12,649 nucleotides of DNA from Lishizhenia sp965656535. GTDB lineage: Bacteria; Bacteroidota; Bacteroidia; Flavobacteriales_D; Crocinitomicaceae. The DNA is taken from positions 1 to 12,649 of the forward strand of contig CBFHKX010000012.1 of NCBI GenBank assembly GCA_965656535.1, given 5' to 3'. Each line of letters begins with the position of its first letter. Within the stretch, counting starts at the first letter, position 1. The position numbers and the translations under genes were made by a program. Below, in pieces: positions 1 through 6,769 of the stretch. The notes below the pieces were generated by a model. The model saw only the letters and a program-made list of their open reading frames with translations. It did no database searches and was not told the DNA's origin.

Positions 1-768
1 GCAGATTCAACTTGGTTAGCAGCGGATTGTGATGGAGATGGAGTTTCTAACGGAGATGAAATTGATCCAGATGGAGATGGAACTCCTGGTCCAAATGGAA
101 CAAACCCTAACGATCCTTGTGAGTTTAACACAGCGAACCAAGTATTTGCAGATGTAAATGCAGCATGGTTAGCATCAGATTGTGATGGAGATGGAGTAAC
201 AAATGGAGACGAAGTTGATCCTGACGGAGATGGAACACTTGGTCCAAATGGAACAAGTCCAACAGACGACTGTGATTTCAACTTAGCAGATGTAACAGTA
301 GTCGCAACTTCAACAGGAGATTGTGATGAAGACGGTGTTACCAACGCAGATGAGATTAACGGTACTGATGGAGATCCATTGACAACAAATGATAATACGA
401 ATCCAGATGATCCATGTGAGTTCAATGTTGCAGATCAAGTATACGCAAACGCTGGTCCAGCTTTCTTAAATGCAGATTGCGACGGAGACGGAGTAACGAA
501 CGGAGATGAGATAGATCCAGACGGAGACGGAACTCCTGGTCCAAATGGAACAAATCCAAATGATCCATGCGAGTATGATGCAGCGAATCAATTATTAGCT
601 AACGCAGATTCAACTTGGTTAGCAGCGGATTGTGATGGAGATGGAGTTTCTAACGGAGATGAAATTGATCCAGATGGAGACGGTGTTGCTGGACCAAATG
701 GAACAGATCCTAACAATGATTGCGACTTTAATTGGTTAGATGTTTCTGTTGTGTCAACATCAGGGTGA
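1..768 (+). CDS. TSP3-repeat surface protein, upstream part (5' partial, ends at frameshift)
   Basis: The frame is open from the first base and runs into a TGA at 766-768, so the true start lies upstream of the window. It encodes tandem acidic modules with a D-C-D-G-D-G-V-(T/S)-N-G-D-E core followed by P-D-G-D-G and a second Cys in a (D)PCEF/DDCDF motif. This spacing of Asp, Gly and paired Cys is typical of thrombospondin type 3-like calcium-binding repeats. Five module cores start at 25, 178, 319, 475 and 628. The protein is probably extracellular, with repeats rigidified by Ca2+ and disulfides. The sixth module and the T9SS sorting domain continue in the next frame from about 764, so this part is the body of one gene broken by a frameshift rather than a complete gene. 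The adhesin-like role is inferred from architecture; ligand and cargo are unknown. Confidence 0.85.
   Translation, partial: ADSTWLAADCDGDGVSNGDEIDPDGDGTPGPNGTNPNDPCEFNTANQVFADVNAAWLASDCDGDGVTNGDEVDPDGDGTLGPNGTSPTDDCDFNLADVTVVATSTGDCDEDGVTNADEINGTDGDPLTTNDNTNPDDPCEFNVADQVYANAGPAFLNADCDGDGVTNGDEIDPDGDGTPGPNGTNPNDPCEYDAANQLLANADSTWLAADCDGDGVSNGDEIDPDGDGVAGPNGTDPNNDCDFNWLDVSVVSTSG
604..680 (+). repeat. 77-bp exact direct repeat (other copy at 1-77)
   Basis: Bases 604-680 are identical to 1-77, an offset of 603 bp (450 + 153). The copies then diverge at 78 versus 681 (t versus c). Identity at synonymous positions over 77 bp points to recent duplication or gene conversion between modules, or to an assembly effect. 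Confidence 0.9.
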
Positions 769-1207
769 TTGTGACGGTGATGGTGTTACAAATGCTGATG
801 AAGTAAATGGAACAGACGGCGATCCGACAACAACCGAAGATAATACCAATCCATTTGATCCGTGTGACTTAAATGAAGAGAGTATAACACTTGTACCAAC
901 AACAGAAATTGTCTGTGGTGAACTTGAAATTCCGGAGGCATTTACTCCAGGTGATGGAGATGGAGTGAATGATACTTGGGTAATACCGGGAATAATGAAC
1001 TATCCAAATAATGAAGTAATGGTGTTCAACCGTTGGGGAAGTAAGGTTTATACAGCCAAAGGCTACATGAATGATTGGACAGGTGAAATGAATTTCGGAA
1101 TTCAATTATCAGACAACACAGAATTACCCACAGGAACGTATTATTACGTGATCGACCTTGGGGACGGTACAGAAGCTATTACGGGATTTGTATTTATTCA
1201 AAGATAG
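764..1207 (+). CDS. Continuation of the TSP3-repeat protein with T9SS type B (CHU_C, gliding motility-associated) C-terminal domain
   Basis: From 764 the +1-shifted frame reads GDCDGDGVTNADE, the expected next calcium-binding module, then a short linker. About 89 residues from 941 match the gliding motility-associated C-terminal domain (CHU_C, TIGR04131 type): FTPGDGDGVNDTW, VMVFNRWGSKVY, GTYYYVIDLGDG and a terminal hydrophobic-basic strand GFVFIQR. This domain directs export through the type IX secretion system and surface attachment. The nearest ATG (740) would add only out-of-frame residues (MFLLCQHQ) with no signal peptide, so this is not an independent gene. Without a frameshift correction the repeat portion would lack its sorting domain. 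The stop is at 1205-1207, and the gene converges on the minus-strand signalling cassette with a 28-bp gap and no obvious terminator hairpin. Confidence 0.85.
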   Translation, partial: GDCDGDGVTNADEVNGTDGDPTTTEDNTNPFDPCDLNEESITLVPTTEIVCGELEIPEAFTPGDGDGVNDTWVIPGIMNYPNNEVMVFNRWGSKVYTAKGYMNDWTGEMNFGIQLSDNTELPTGTYYYVIDLGDGTEAITGFVFIQR

Positions 1208-1235
1208 GTTTACCTACTACACACTACATAAAAAA

Positions 1236-1514
1236 CTATTTAAAGTGTGACTTTATTTCATTGAATAATAGTTCAATTTCTTCAGAAAAATCTTCTTCAA
1301 TGTTTTGTTCTGCAGTAAAGAGTAATTGACCCATATCAATAAATCCGAGCATTTCAGTACCACCTTTTAGTTTATGCAATAGTTTTGATTTTTTTAACGC
1401 GTCGGATGTTCTTAACTCTGCTATAAGTTTCTGGTTACTCTCTAAGTAGATTAAACACGCTTTTTGATAAACTGAGGGTGTGAATTGAGAGCGAATTTTT
1501 TCGTTAATTTTCAT
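1236..1514 (-). CDS. Small Hpt-like (histidine phosphotransfer) protein
   Basis: A 92-residue all-helical soluble protein. Residues 45-56 read LLHKLKGGTEML followed by G-F, matching the Hpt signature H-x-(L/F)-(K/R)-G-x4-L-G, with His47 the likely phospho-acceptor. Hpt proteins shuttle phosphoryl groups between receiver domains and histidine kinases in multistep phosphorelays. It is somewhat shorter than a typical Hpt domain (about 100-120 residues). Its ATG overlaps the stop of the upstream receiver gene by 4 bp (ATGA, 1511-1514), implying translational coupling as the last gene of the cassette. No kinase is encoded nearby, so its partner kinase is presumably an orphan hybrid kinase elsewhere. 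The call rests on the motif and context. Confidence 0.75.
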   Translation of the reverse strand: MKINEKIRSQFTPSVYQKACLIYLESNQKLIAELRTSDALKKSKLLHKLKGGTEMLGFIDMGQLLFTAEQNIEEDFSEEIELLFNEIKSHFK

Positions 1515-1861
1515 TTCAAAAGTTGTTCTAAAAATGAAATATTTAAATCAGTTTTAAGAATGAAGTTTTGAATCTCATGAAGTTCTTTAAACCTGATTTT
1601 TATCTCAGAATTATCGGTAAAAATAAAAATGTTAGAAACGTTAACTCCGCGCTCAATTAATTCTTTTGTTGTTTCAAAACCATCTGGCGAAGGCATGTTT
1701 AAATCCAAGAAAAAAATACTGTTTTCTAAATTCGCAAGTGTATCCAAAAAAAGTCTCGAGGAGGTAAACGTTTTTAAATTGAACCTTGAGCTTTCTAGTT
1801 TTGTTTCTAAAAGAAAGCAAGTCGTTGCATCATCGTCTATAACGTATACTTCTTCAATCAC
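1511..1861 (-). CDS. Stand-alone receiver-domain (REC) response regulator
   Basis: This 116-residue protein is a single CheY-like receiver with no output domain. It has the acidic cluster DDD at 9-11, phospho-acceptor Asp53 in LDLNMP, Thr82 at the switch position in IFTDN, and the conserved Lys103. Lys103 is followed by Thr instead of the usual Pro. The start is GTG: the reverse strand reads GTGA at 1861-1858, so the start overlaps the TGA of the LytTR gene by 4 bp, and no ATG is available nearby. Its N-terminus (DDDATTCFLLE) resembles that of the adjacent LytTR regulator (DDDDTTRLLIE), suggesting the two receivers may be related by duplication. It probably exchanges phosphate with the adjacent Hpt-like protein or acts by protein-protein contact; the target is unknown. 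Confidence 0.88.
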   Translation of the reverse strand: MIEEVYVIDDDATTCFLLETKLESSRFNLKTFTSSRLFLDTLANLENSIFFLDLNMPSPDGFETTKELIERGVNVSNIFIFTDNSEIKIRFKELHEIQNFILKTDLNISFLEQLLK

Positions 1862-2532
1862 AGGTCTAATGTGTTAATACGCTCCGTAAATTCTTTCTTA
1901 TACGATCGTCCAACAGGAATTAGTTTTTTACCAATTATGATTGTGCCTTCTTCAATCTTTTCTATTTTTTTAAGGTTCACAATATAACTTCTATGTACCC
2001 GCAAGAAATCTTTTTTTGAAAGTTTTGCTTCAACAGCTTTTAGGGTTCCATTTAAAATAAACTTATCTGTTGAGCTGTAGATTCTTACATAATCACCCAA
2101 TGCTTCTATATACATTAAATCGGTTGCTTCCACACGTTGGTGGCCATCATTGGTTTTTAGAAAAAATGAATTGTCTTTTTCTTGTATGTCTTTTTTAGCA
2201 CGCATTATTGCTTGCGTTAGCCTAGGTAGTGTAACAGGTTTTAAGATATAATCAACTGCATTTAGTCCAAAGGCATCAACAGCATAATCTTTTTTACTAG
2301 AGATGAAAATAATTTTAGTAGAGGATGTGATAGTTTGAGCAAATTCTACTCCATTTATTTCTGGCATTTCCACGTCTAAAATTAATAGATCAGGTTTTTC
2401 TTCAAGGTATCGCTCTAATCCTTCTAGTGGATTTCTAAAACTACCACTAACCGAAACACCACTAATTTTACCAATCATGTCTTCGATGAGTAATCGAGTT
2501 GTATCGTCATCGTCAATTATGAAACAATTCAT
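1858..2532 (-). CDS. LytTR-family (AlgR/AgrA-type) response regulator transcription factor
   Basis: A 224-residue protein. The N-terminal receiver spans about residues 1-118: DDDD at 7-10, phospho-acceptor Asp53 in ILDVEMP, Ser78, and Lys98-Pro99. The C-terminal LytTR DNA-binding domain spans about 123-222, with the family landmarks YIEALGDYVRIY, FLRVHRSYIVNL and IPVGRSYKKEF. Proteins of this family bind direct-repeat promoter sites once phosphorylated. It is the first gene of the minus-strand cassette and overlaps the receiver gene by 4 bp. In Bacteroidota such regulators are often paired with a membrane LytS/YehU-like histidine kinase, but none is present here. The divergent YceI-like gene is a possible but unproven target. 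The upstream reverse-strand sequence has only a weak -7-like match (TATATTTA, 2568-2561). Confidence 0.93.
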   Translation of the reverse strand: MNCFIIDDDDTTRLLIEDMIGKISGVSVSGSFRNPLEGLERYLEEKPDLLILDVEMPEINGVEFAQTITSSTKIIFISSKKDYAVDAFGLNAVDYILKPVTLPRLTQAIMRAKKDIQEKDNSFFLKTNDGHQRVEATDLMYIEALGDYVRIYSSTDKFILNGTLKAVEAKLSKKDFLRVHRSYIVNLKKIEKIEEGTIIIGKKLIPVGRSYKKEFTERINTLDL

Positions 2533-2641
2533 GTTGTTTAAATTAAGAGTTATGTAATTGTAAATATAGAAACACTAATTACTTTAAGGGCATAAAGTGA
2601 CATTAATATATATCATTATAATCAATCGGACAGAAGGTGAA

Positions 2642-2669
2642 TTGTTTTCAGTACTTTTCATTAACTTAG
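2642..2669 (+). promoter_or_regulatory. Probable Bacteroidota-type promoter for the YceI-like gene
   Basis: TTG (2642-2644), a 17-base spacer, then TAACTTAG (2662-2669), one base off TAnnTTTG. The block TTAACTTAGCG closely resembles TTAACTTTGCG of the promoter at 12424-12455, and both sit about 22-24 bases before their ATG. This also argues that translation starts at 2684 and not upstream. Confidence 0.45.
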
Positions 2670-2683
2670 CGAAAAACGAAAGT

Positions 2684-3328
2684 ATGAAAAAGATAATAGT
2701 GAGTTTAATGACGTTTACATTGATCTTAGCGTCATGCAGTGGAGAACAACAATCAGCAGAAACAGTTGTAGAGAATAATAAGGTTGAGAACTGTTACTAT
2801 GAGTATAGTCCGGCTGATAGTAAGTTAGATTGGACGGCTTTTAAGTTTTTAAGAAAAGCTCCTGTTGGAGGAACATTTACAACGTTGTCTGTTACTGGAG
2901 GAGATAAAGCAGGAGATAAAATAGGATTAATTGAAAATTTGTCTTTTTCAATACCCGTAGAAACAGTTGAAACAAAAAATTCAGATAGAAATAAAAAAAT
3001 AGACTCTTTGTTTTTTGGTTCATTTACCATTCCTGAAATGATTACTGGAGAAGTTATAAGTTTAGGAGACAACGGAAAAGCAATAATTGCAATTTCAATG
3101 AATGGAATCACAAATGAAGTAGAAGGTGACTACACTTTTGAGGATGCAACGTTTACATACAAAACAAATATTGATGTAATGAATTGGAACGCTGAAGAAG
3201 GTTTAACCGCTTTAAATGTTGCTTGCGAAGATCTCCACACAGATATTGAGAATGGAGATACAGAATCAAAACTATGGTCTGACGTGGACATTATGTTCTC
3301 TACGACTTTAAAAAAGAAATGCGAATAG
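2684..3328 (+). CDS. YceI-like domain lipoprotein
   Basis: The start at ATG 2684 gives MKKIIVSLMTFTLILASCSG, a lipoprotein signal peptide with lipobox LASC (Cys18), for a 214-residue product. A longer open frame from GTG 2597 would bury this signal and is not credible. The mature part resembles the YceI lipocalin-like beta-barrel family, some members of which bind polyisoprenoids: YSPADSKLDWTAFKF near the start, a central NLSFSIPVETVET with IDSLFFGSFTIPEMTG-like spacing, and alternating strands through to SDVDIMFSTTLKK. Family members are periplasmic or membrane-anchored; the ligand here is unknown. It is monocistronic, with a candidate promoter at 2642-2669 and a strong terminator at 3350-3390, and is divergent from the LytTR cassette. 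Confidence 0.82.
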   Translation: MKKIIVSLMTFTLILASCSGEQQSAETVVENNKVENCYYEYSPADSKLDWTAFKFLRKAPVGGTFTTLSVTGGDKAGDKIGLIENLSFSIPVETVETKNSDRNKKIDSLFFGSFTIPEMITGEVISLGDNGKAIIAISMNGITNEVEGDYTFEDATFTYKTNIDVMNWNAEEGLTALNVACEDLHTDIENGDTESKLWSDVDIMFSTTLKKKCE

Positions 3329-3349
3329 GCTTTAGAAATAGATAAAACT

Positions 3350-3390
3350 AATGGTCGGTATTTTATTTAATACCGACCATTTTTATTTTC
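3350..3390 (+). terminator. Intrinsic terminator after the YceI-like gene
   Basis: A perfect 13-bp stem (3350-3362 with 3369-3381, core ATGGTCGGTATT) and a 6-base loop TTATTT, followed by a T-rich tract to 3389. It sits 21 bases past the stop codon and separates the YceI-like gene from the sprE-like operon. Confidence 0.9.
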
Positions 3391-3405
3391 TTCAAAAAGA
3401 AATAA

Positions 3406-3413
3406 TATTTTTG
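3406..3413 (+). promoter_or_regulatory. Candidate -7 element for the sprE-like gene
   Basis: TATTTTTG fits TAnnTTTG and is followed by C. It ends 29 bases before the ATG at 3443. No TTG is found at the expected -33 distance, where the T-rich tail of the preceding terminator lies, so support is partial. Confidence 0.4.
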
Positions 3414-3442
3414 CTAATTCTGAGTTATAGTATTCTACATTT

Positions 3443-6106
3443 ATGAGCATAAAGAGAAGATTGAATAGCATAATTGTCATATCCATGTTTTTGGTTCTGG
3501 CTATTTCTTGCTCTACAGAAAAGAATACGTTTGTTAACCGCACTTATCACAACACTACCGCACGATTTAATGGGTATTTTAATGCTACTGAGTTAGTAAG
3601 GATAGGTCTAGAATCTTATCGAAAAGGGAATAAAGAAGACTATTATTCTATCTTACCAATTGAAGAACTCCCAAATAAAGAAGAAGCTGTAAGTCTTTAT
3701 CCCGCGATGGACACTGCTATTGCCAAATGCTCGGAGGTTATTTCTAAGCACAGTATGCCTACAATGGAAAAACTTTCAAAAAAGAAAGAGGAATACTGTA
3801 AGTGGATTGATGAAAATTGGATGCTAATTGGTAAGTCGGAATACTACAAAGGCAGATACGTTGAGGCTTATGACAATTTTGAGTTTGTTAAGAAGTTTTA
3901 TAGAAACAATCCTTCTACTCATGCAGCGTTGCTCTGGATGGCAAAGTGCGATATTCAGATGGGAGACTTTACCAAGGCAAATATTAAATTAAAGAAACTT
4001 GAAAAGGCTGAACAAGATATTTTGGCTGCAGAAAAAGATAAAAAGAAAAAATCTAAGTTGAAATATGTAAAAAAAGATCCGGCAGATCTTGCAGGATTTC
4101 CCAAAGGATTACGCTTAGAAATTGCAAAAACAAAGGCTGTTTTAGAACTTGAAAAGGATAATTATACAGGAGCTGTTGATAGGTTAAAAGAAGCTGTTTA
4201 TCACAGTAAAGATGCGCAAGAAAAAGCAAGGTTGAATTTTATAATTGCCCAATTATTACAAGCTCAGGATAGTCCGGAAGCCAGAGCCTATTACACGGCG
4301 TCTATAAAGCGAAATGCAAATTTTGAAATGACATTTCATGCTAGAATTAACCGCGCGCTATCCGGAGGCGAAGGCAATGAGAAAATCATTAAAGAGCTTA
4401 AAAAAATGCTTAGAGATGAAAAAAATTCAGAGTTTAAAGATCAAATTTACTATGCTTTAGCCGATATTGAATTAGATAGAGGAGATCAACCTTTAGGTAT
4501 GTCTTACCTTACTCAATCGGTTTTTTATTCATTAAATAATAACAGACAGAAAGGGGTTAGTTATGAGCGTATGGGAAATATCTCTTTCGCCGATAAAAAT
4601 TATATAAAGGCTCAGAAATATTATGACTCTTCTGCAAATGTACTACCAGATACTTACGCACAAAAAGAAGAAATTAGAAATAAAGCAGATAAGCTGTTTG
4701 ATCTTGTAAGTAATTTAGAGACAATCGCTTTTGAAGACAGTGTGCAGAGAATTGCGAGTTTAAGTGAAAAGGAGAGAGAAAAATTTATTAAAGGTGTCAT
4801 TAAACAAATAGAAGAAGAGAAAAAACGGAAAGCCGAAGCCGATGCTAGGAGGCTTGAAGAGCTTAGACAATTACAGCAAGAATTTACTGCGCAGAACAAT
4901 GGACAAGGTGGAAAGTGGTATTTCAATAACTCTAAGGCTATGGCCGAAGGTTTAAATGAATTTAGAAGAATTTATGGTCAACGAGAAAATGAAGATAATT
5001 GGAGGAGGTCTAACAAAGTAACAAGTATCGTTTTTCTAGAAAACGACTCAATTCCTTCGGATTCTATTGCTCCAGATAAACCCATTGAGGAGTTGACCGT
5101 TGAGTCTTTGCTTAAAAATATACCACTAACCGATAGTGCCTTAGCAGTAAGTAATGAACGCTTGTTAGAAGGACTATATACCTCGGGAATGCTCTATAAA
5201 AATCAATTAAACGAAGTTGTCTTAGCGCACCAACAATTTGATGCAGTTATAGAGAAAGATATAGAAAATCGACACAACTTACTTTCGGCTTATCAGCTTT
5301 ACAAGATAAACGAGCAGAAAGATGCTTCTAAAGCAAACAACTATAAAAATTATATTTTTAATAATTATCCGAACTCTGATTATGCAAACTTCTTAAGAGA
5401 TCCAAATTTCTTTATTAAACAAAAAGAATTGGCTGCACTAGAGTTAGATGAATACCTAAAGTCTGTGGAACGGTATGAACAAGGTTTGTTTTATCCTGTG
5501 ATTGCCAAAGCAAATAAAGTAATTGAGTCTGAGTTAAACAATAGCTACAGATCAAAGTATTTACTGCTAAAGGCAATGTCTATGGGGAAAATAAACCCAG
5601 ATAAGCAAACACTTTTGCCAGTTTTAGAACAAATCATAGAAGAATATCCAGAGTCCGATGAAGCACCAAGAGCTAAAGAATTATTGGATTTATTAATTAA
5701 CGGTATCCCTGAAAATATCCCTGTAGATTTTTCCAAACCAACAGGAATTTACACCTATAGTAATAGCGCTCAAATGTATATTATGGTATACTTAAAGGAT
5801 CAAGATGATAGTAGGGCTTCAAGAACCAAGATTTCTGATTTTAACAGAGAATTTTTTAGCAGAGAACGATACAGTACAACAAGTCAGATAATTAGTACAG
5901 AGTCTGGTTTAACCGTTGTTTTAGTAAAGGATATGGAAGACAAGGCGGAAGCAGATGAGTATATTCGTGTGTTCAGACGAACAAAAAAGCATCTTGGAGA
6001 CTTTAGAAACGCAAAAATTCAGTACATTTCCAAAGAAAACTTTAAAATTCTTATTCAGCAACAGAAAATAAAGGAATACGATAACTTTTTCGAAGATAAT
6101 TATTAA
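3443..6106 (+). CDS. sprE: SprE/PorW-like TPR lipoprotein of the type IX secretion/gliding system
   Basis: An 887-residue lipoprotein with signal peptide and lipobox ending at Cys23 (AISC). It is followed by NRTYHNTTARFNGYFNA, the sort of N-terminal motif seen in SprE/PorW proteins. Helical TPR-like pairs are visible around residues 125-180 (GKSEYYKGRYVEAYDNF, WMAKCDIQMGDFTKA), 240-280 and 330-400. A charged coiled coil occupies about 440-478. The C-terminal 120 residues (YIMVYLKDQDD to FFEDNY) form a conserved-looking terminal region. Length and layout fit the family. In Flavobacterium johnsoniae and Porphyromonas, SprE/PorW is needed for gliding and T9SS secretion, thought to act in the periplasm. 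It is followed 10 bases later by a bactofilin ATG. The family call is from memory of motifs and not from an alignment. Confidence 0.85.
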   Translation: MSIKRRLNSIIVISMFLVLAISCSTEKNTFVNRTYHNTTARFNGYFNATELVRIGLESYRKGNKEDYYSILPIEELPNKEEAVSLYPAMDTAIAKCSEVISKHSMPTMEKLSKKKEEYCKWIDENWMLIGKSEYYKGRYVEAYDNFEFVKKFYRNNPSTHAALLWMAKCDIQMGDFTKANIKLKKLEKAEQDILAAEKDKKKKSKLKYVKKDPADLAGFPKGLRLEIAKTKAVLELEKDNYTGAVDRLKEAVYHSKDAQEKARLNFIIAQLLQAQDSPEARAYYTASIKRNANFEMTFHARINRALSGGEGNEKIIKELKKMLRDEKNSEFKDQIYYALADIELDRGDQPLGMSYLTQSVFYSLNNNRQKGVSYERMGNISFADKNYIKAQKYYDSSANVLPDTYAQKEEIRNKADKLFDLVSNLETIAFEDSVQRIASLSEKEREKFIKGVIKQIEEEKKRKAEADARRLEELRQLQQEFTAQNNGQGGKWYFNNSKAMAEGLNEFRRIYGQRENEDNWRRSNKVTSIVFLENDSIPSDSIAPDKPIEELTVESLLKNIPLTDSALAVSNERLLEGLYTSGMLYKNQLNEVVLAHQQFDAVIEKDIENRHNLLSAYQLYKINEQKDASKANNYKNYIFNNYPNSDYANFLRDPNFFIKQKELAALELDEYLKSVERYEQGLFYPVIAKANKVIESELNNSYRSKYLLLKAMSMGKINPDKQTLLPVLEQIIEEYPESDEAPRAKELLDLLINGIPENIPVDFSKPTGIYTYSNSAQMYIMVYLKDQDDSRASRTKISDFNREFFSRERYSTTSQIISTESGLTVVLVKDMEDKAEADEYIRVFRRTKKHLGDFRNAKIQYISKENFKILIQQQKIKEYDNFFEDNY

Positions 6107-6116
6107 TTTGAGCACA

Positions 6117-6542
6117 ATGTTTAAAGCAGAAAAAACAAAGCTGTCAGCAGATACACCCGATAAATTAAATAGAATCGTTTCTGGTTCTAAGTTAGATGGT
6201 ACACTTAAAACAGATAGTAGTTTACGTGTAGACGGAGAAGTGCTGGGTGATTTAGAATGTGCTGGAAAAGTTGTTTTAGGTGCGCAAGGTAAAGTTTCAG
6301 GAAATATCGTAGCTTATGAAGCCGAGATAGAAGGTGAAGTAACCGGTAATGTTAAAATAGAATCGGTTCTTGTGCTCAAAGCATCTTCAAAAATAAACGG
6401 CGATATTGTAACTGGAAGAATTGTTATCGAGGATGGTGCTGACTTTAATGGTAACTGCCATATGTCTAATACTACAACCAAAACCGCTAAAAAAATAGCC
6501 TCAGCTATTTCAGATGATAAACAACCGGACGTAGTTTACTAA
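6117..6542 (+). CDS. Bactofilin (polymer-forming cytoskeletal protein)
   Basis: About 141 residues. The central region, about 15-112, shows the short Gly/Val-rich rungs of a bactofilin right-handed beta-helix (SKLDGTLKTDSSLRVDGEV, then VVLGAQGKVSGNI, EIEGEVTGNVKIES, SSKINGDIVTGRI). These are flanked by polar N- and C-terminal tails. Bactofilins polymerise without nucleotides and scaffold cell-shape or envelope machinery. ATG 6117 is preferred over TTG 6108, which would add MST before the typical MFKAEK start. The gene follows the sprE-like stop by 10 bases, and its TAA overlaps the next ATG by one base (TAATG at 6540-6544), so it is very likely co-transcribed and coupled with the AtpZ-like gene. 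Confidence 0.9.
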   Translation: MFKAEKTKLSADTPDKLNRIVSGSKLDGTLKTDSSLRVDGEVLGDLECAGKVVLGAQGKVSGNIVAYEAEIEGEVTGNVKIESVLVLKASSKINGDIVTGRIVIEDGADFNGNCHMSNTTTKTAKKIASAISDDKQPDVVY

Positions 6543-6769
6543 TGGATGATAAATCCAAAAACAACGTAAACGCATATCTAAGATTTTCTGCGTTAGCAAT
6601 TCAGATGGGAGTAACTATAACTGCAGGCGCTCTGTTTGGTCAATGGCTAGATGAGAAACAAGCAAATCAAACCCCAGTTTGGACATTAGTTTTTGTACTT
6701 TTTACAGTTTTTGGTTCACTCTACTTGGTGATTAAGGAAGTAATCCGTCTCGGTAAAAAAGATGATTAA
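6542..6769 (+). CDS. AtpZ/AtpI-like ATP synthase accessory membrane protein
   Basis: A 75-residue protein with two hydrophobic helices (about 13-34 and 46-66). The N-terminal helix carries the motif AYLRFSALAIQMGVTI then GALFGQWLD, typical of the AtpZ/AtpI family. The loop is short and the tail basic (IRLGKKDD). AtpZ-type proteins sit next to atp operons and are implicated in c-ring assembly and ion (Mg2+/Ca2+) handling. It overlaps the upstream bactofilin gene by 1 base and the downstream gene by 8 bases. Confidence 0.85.
   Translation: MDDKSKNNVNAYLRFSALAIQMGVTITAGALFGQWLDEKQANQTPVWTLVFVLFTVFGSLYLVIKEVIRLGKKDD

Larger units (their letters stand above)
1..874 (+). repeat. Tandem repeats encoding calcium-binding modules, with a higher-order period of about 450 bp
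   Basis: The D-C-D cores lie at 25, 178, 319, 475, 628 and 767. The spacings are 153, 141, 156, 153 and 139 bp, so a three-module super-unit of 450 bp recurs (25 to 475, 178 to 628). The last interval is 2 bp short of its 141-bp counterpart, which is where the reading frame is lost. The modules alternate between a PDGDG-(T/V)-xGPNGT form and an NGTDGDP-TT form. Confidence 0.85.

Noticed and set aside
740..763. ATG at 740 as the start of an independent gene
   Set aside because: The first eight residues (MFLLCQHQ) are the out-of-frame reading of the previous module; the gene resumes at about 764.
1..768. Regular spaced repeats suggesting a CRISPR array or minisatellite RNA
   Set aside because: The units are 139-156 bp, in frame, and translate to Ca2+-binding modules; repeats and spacers lack CRISPR sizes.
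1208..1235. Possible bidirectional terminator between the convergent genes
   Set aside because: Only a 5-bp CACAC/GTGTG pairing with a long loop is visible, not a credible hairpin.
1629..1877. Plus-strand open frame within the receiver gene
   Set aside because: It is antisense to a well-supported receiver domain and has no recognisable features.
2597..2683. GTG start 29 codons upstream for the YceI-like protein
   Set aside because: It would bury the lipoprotein signal at 2684 and overlap the probable promoter.
6108..6116. TTG start for the bactofilin
   Set aside because: ATG at 6117 gives a normal family N-terminus and avoids a rare start 1 base after the preceding stop.
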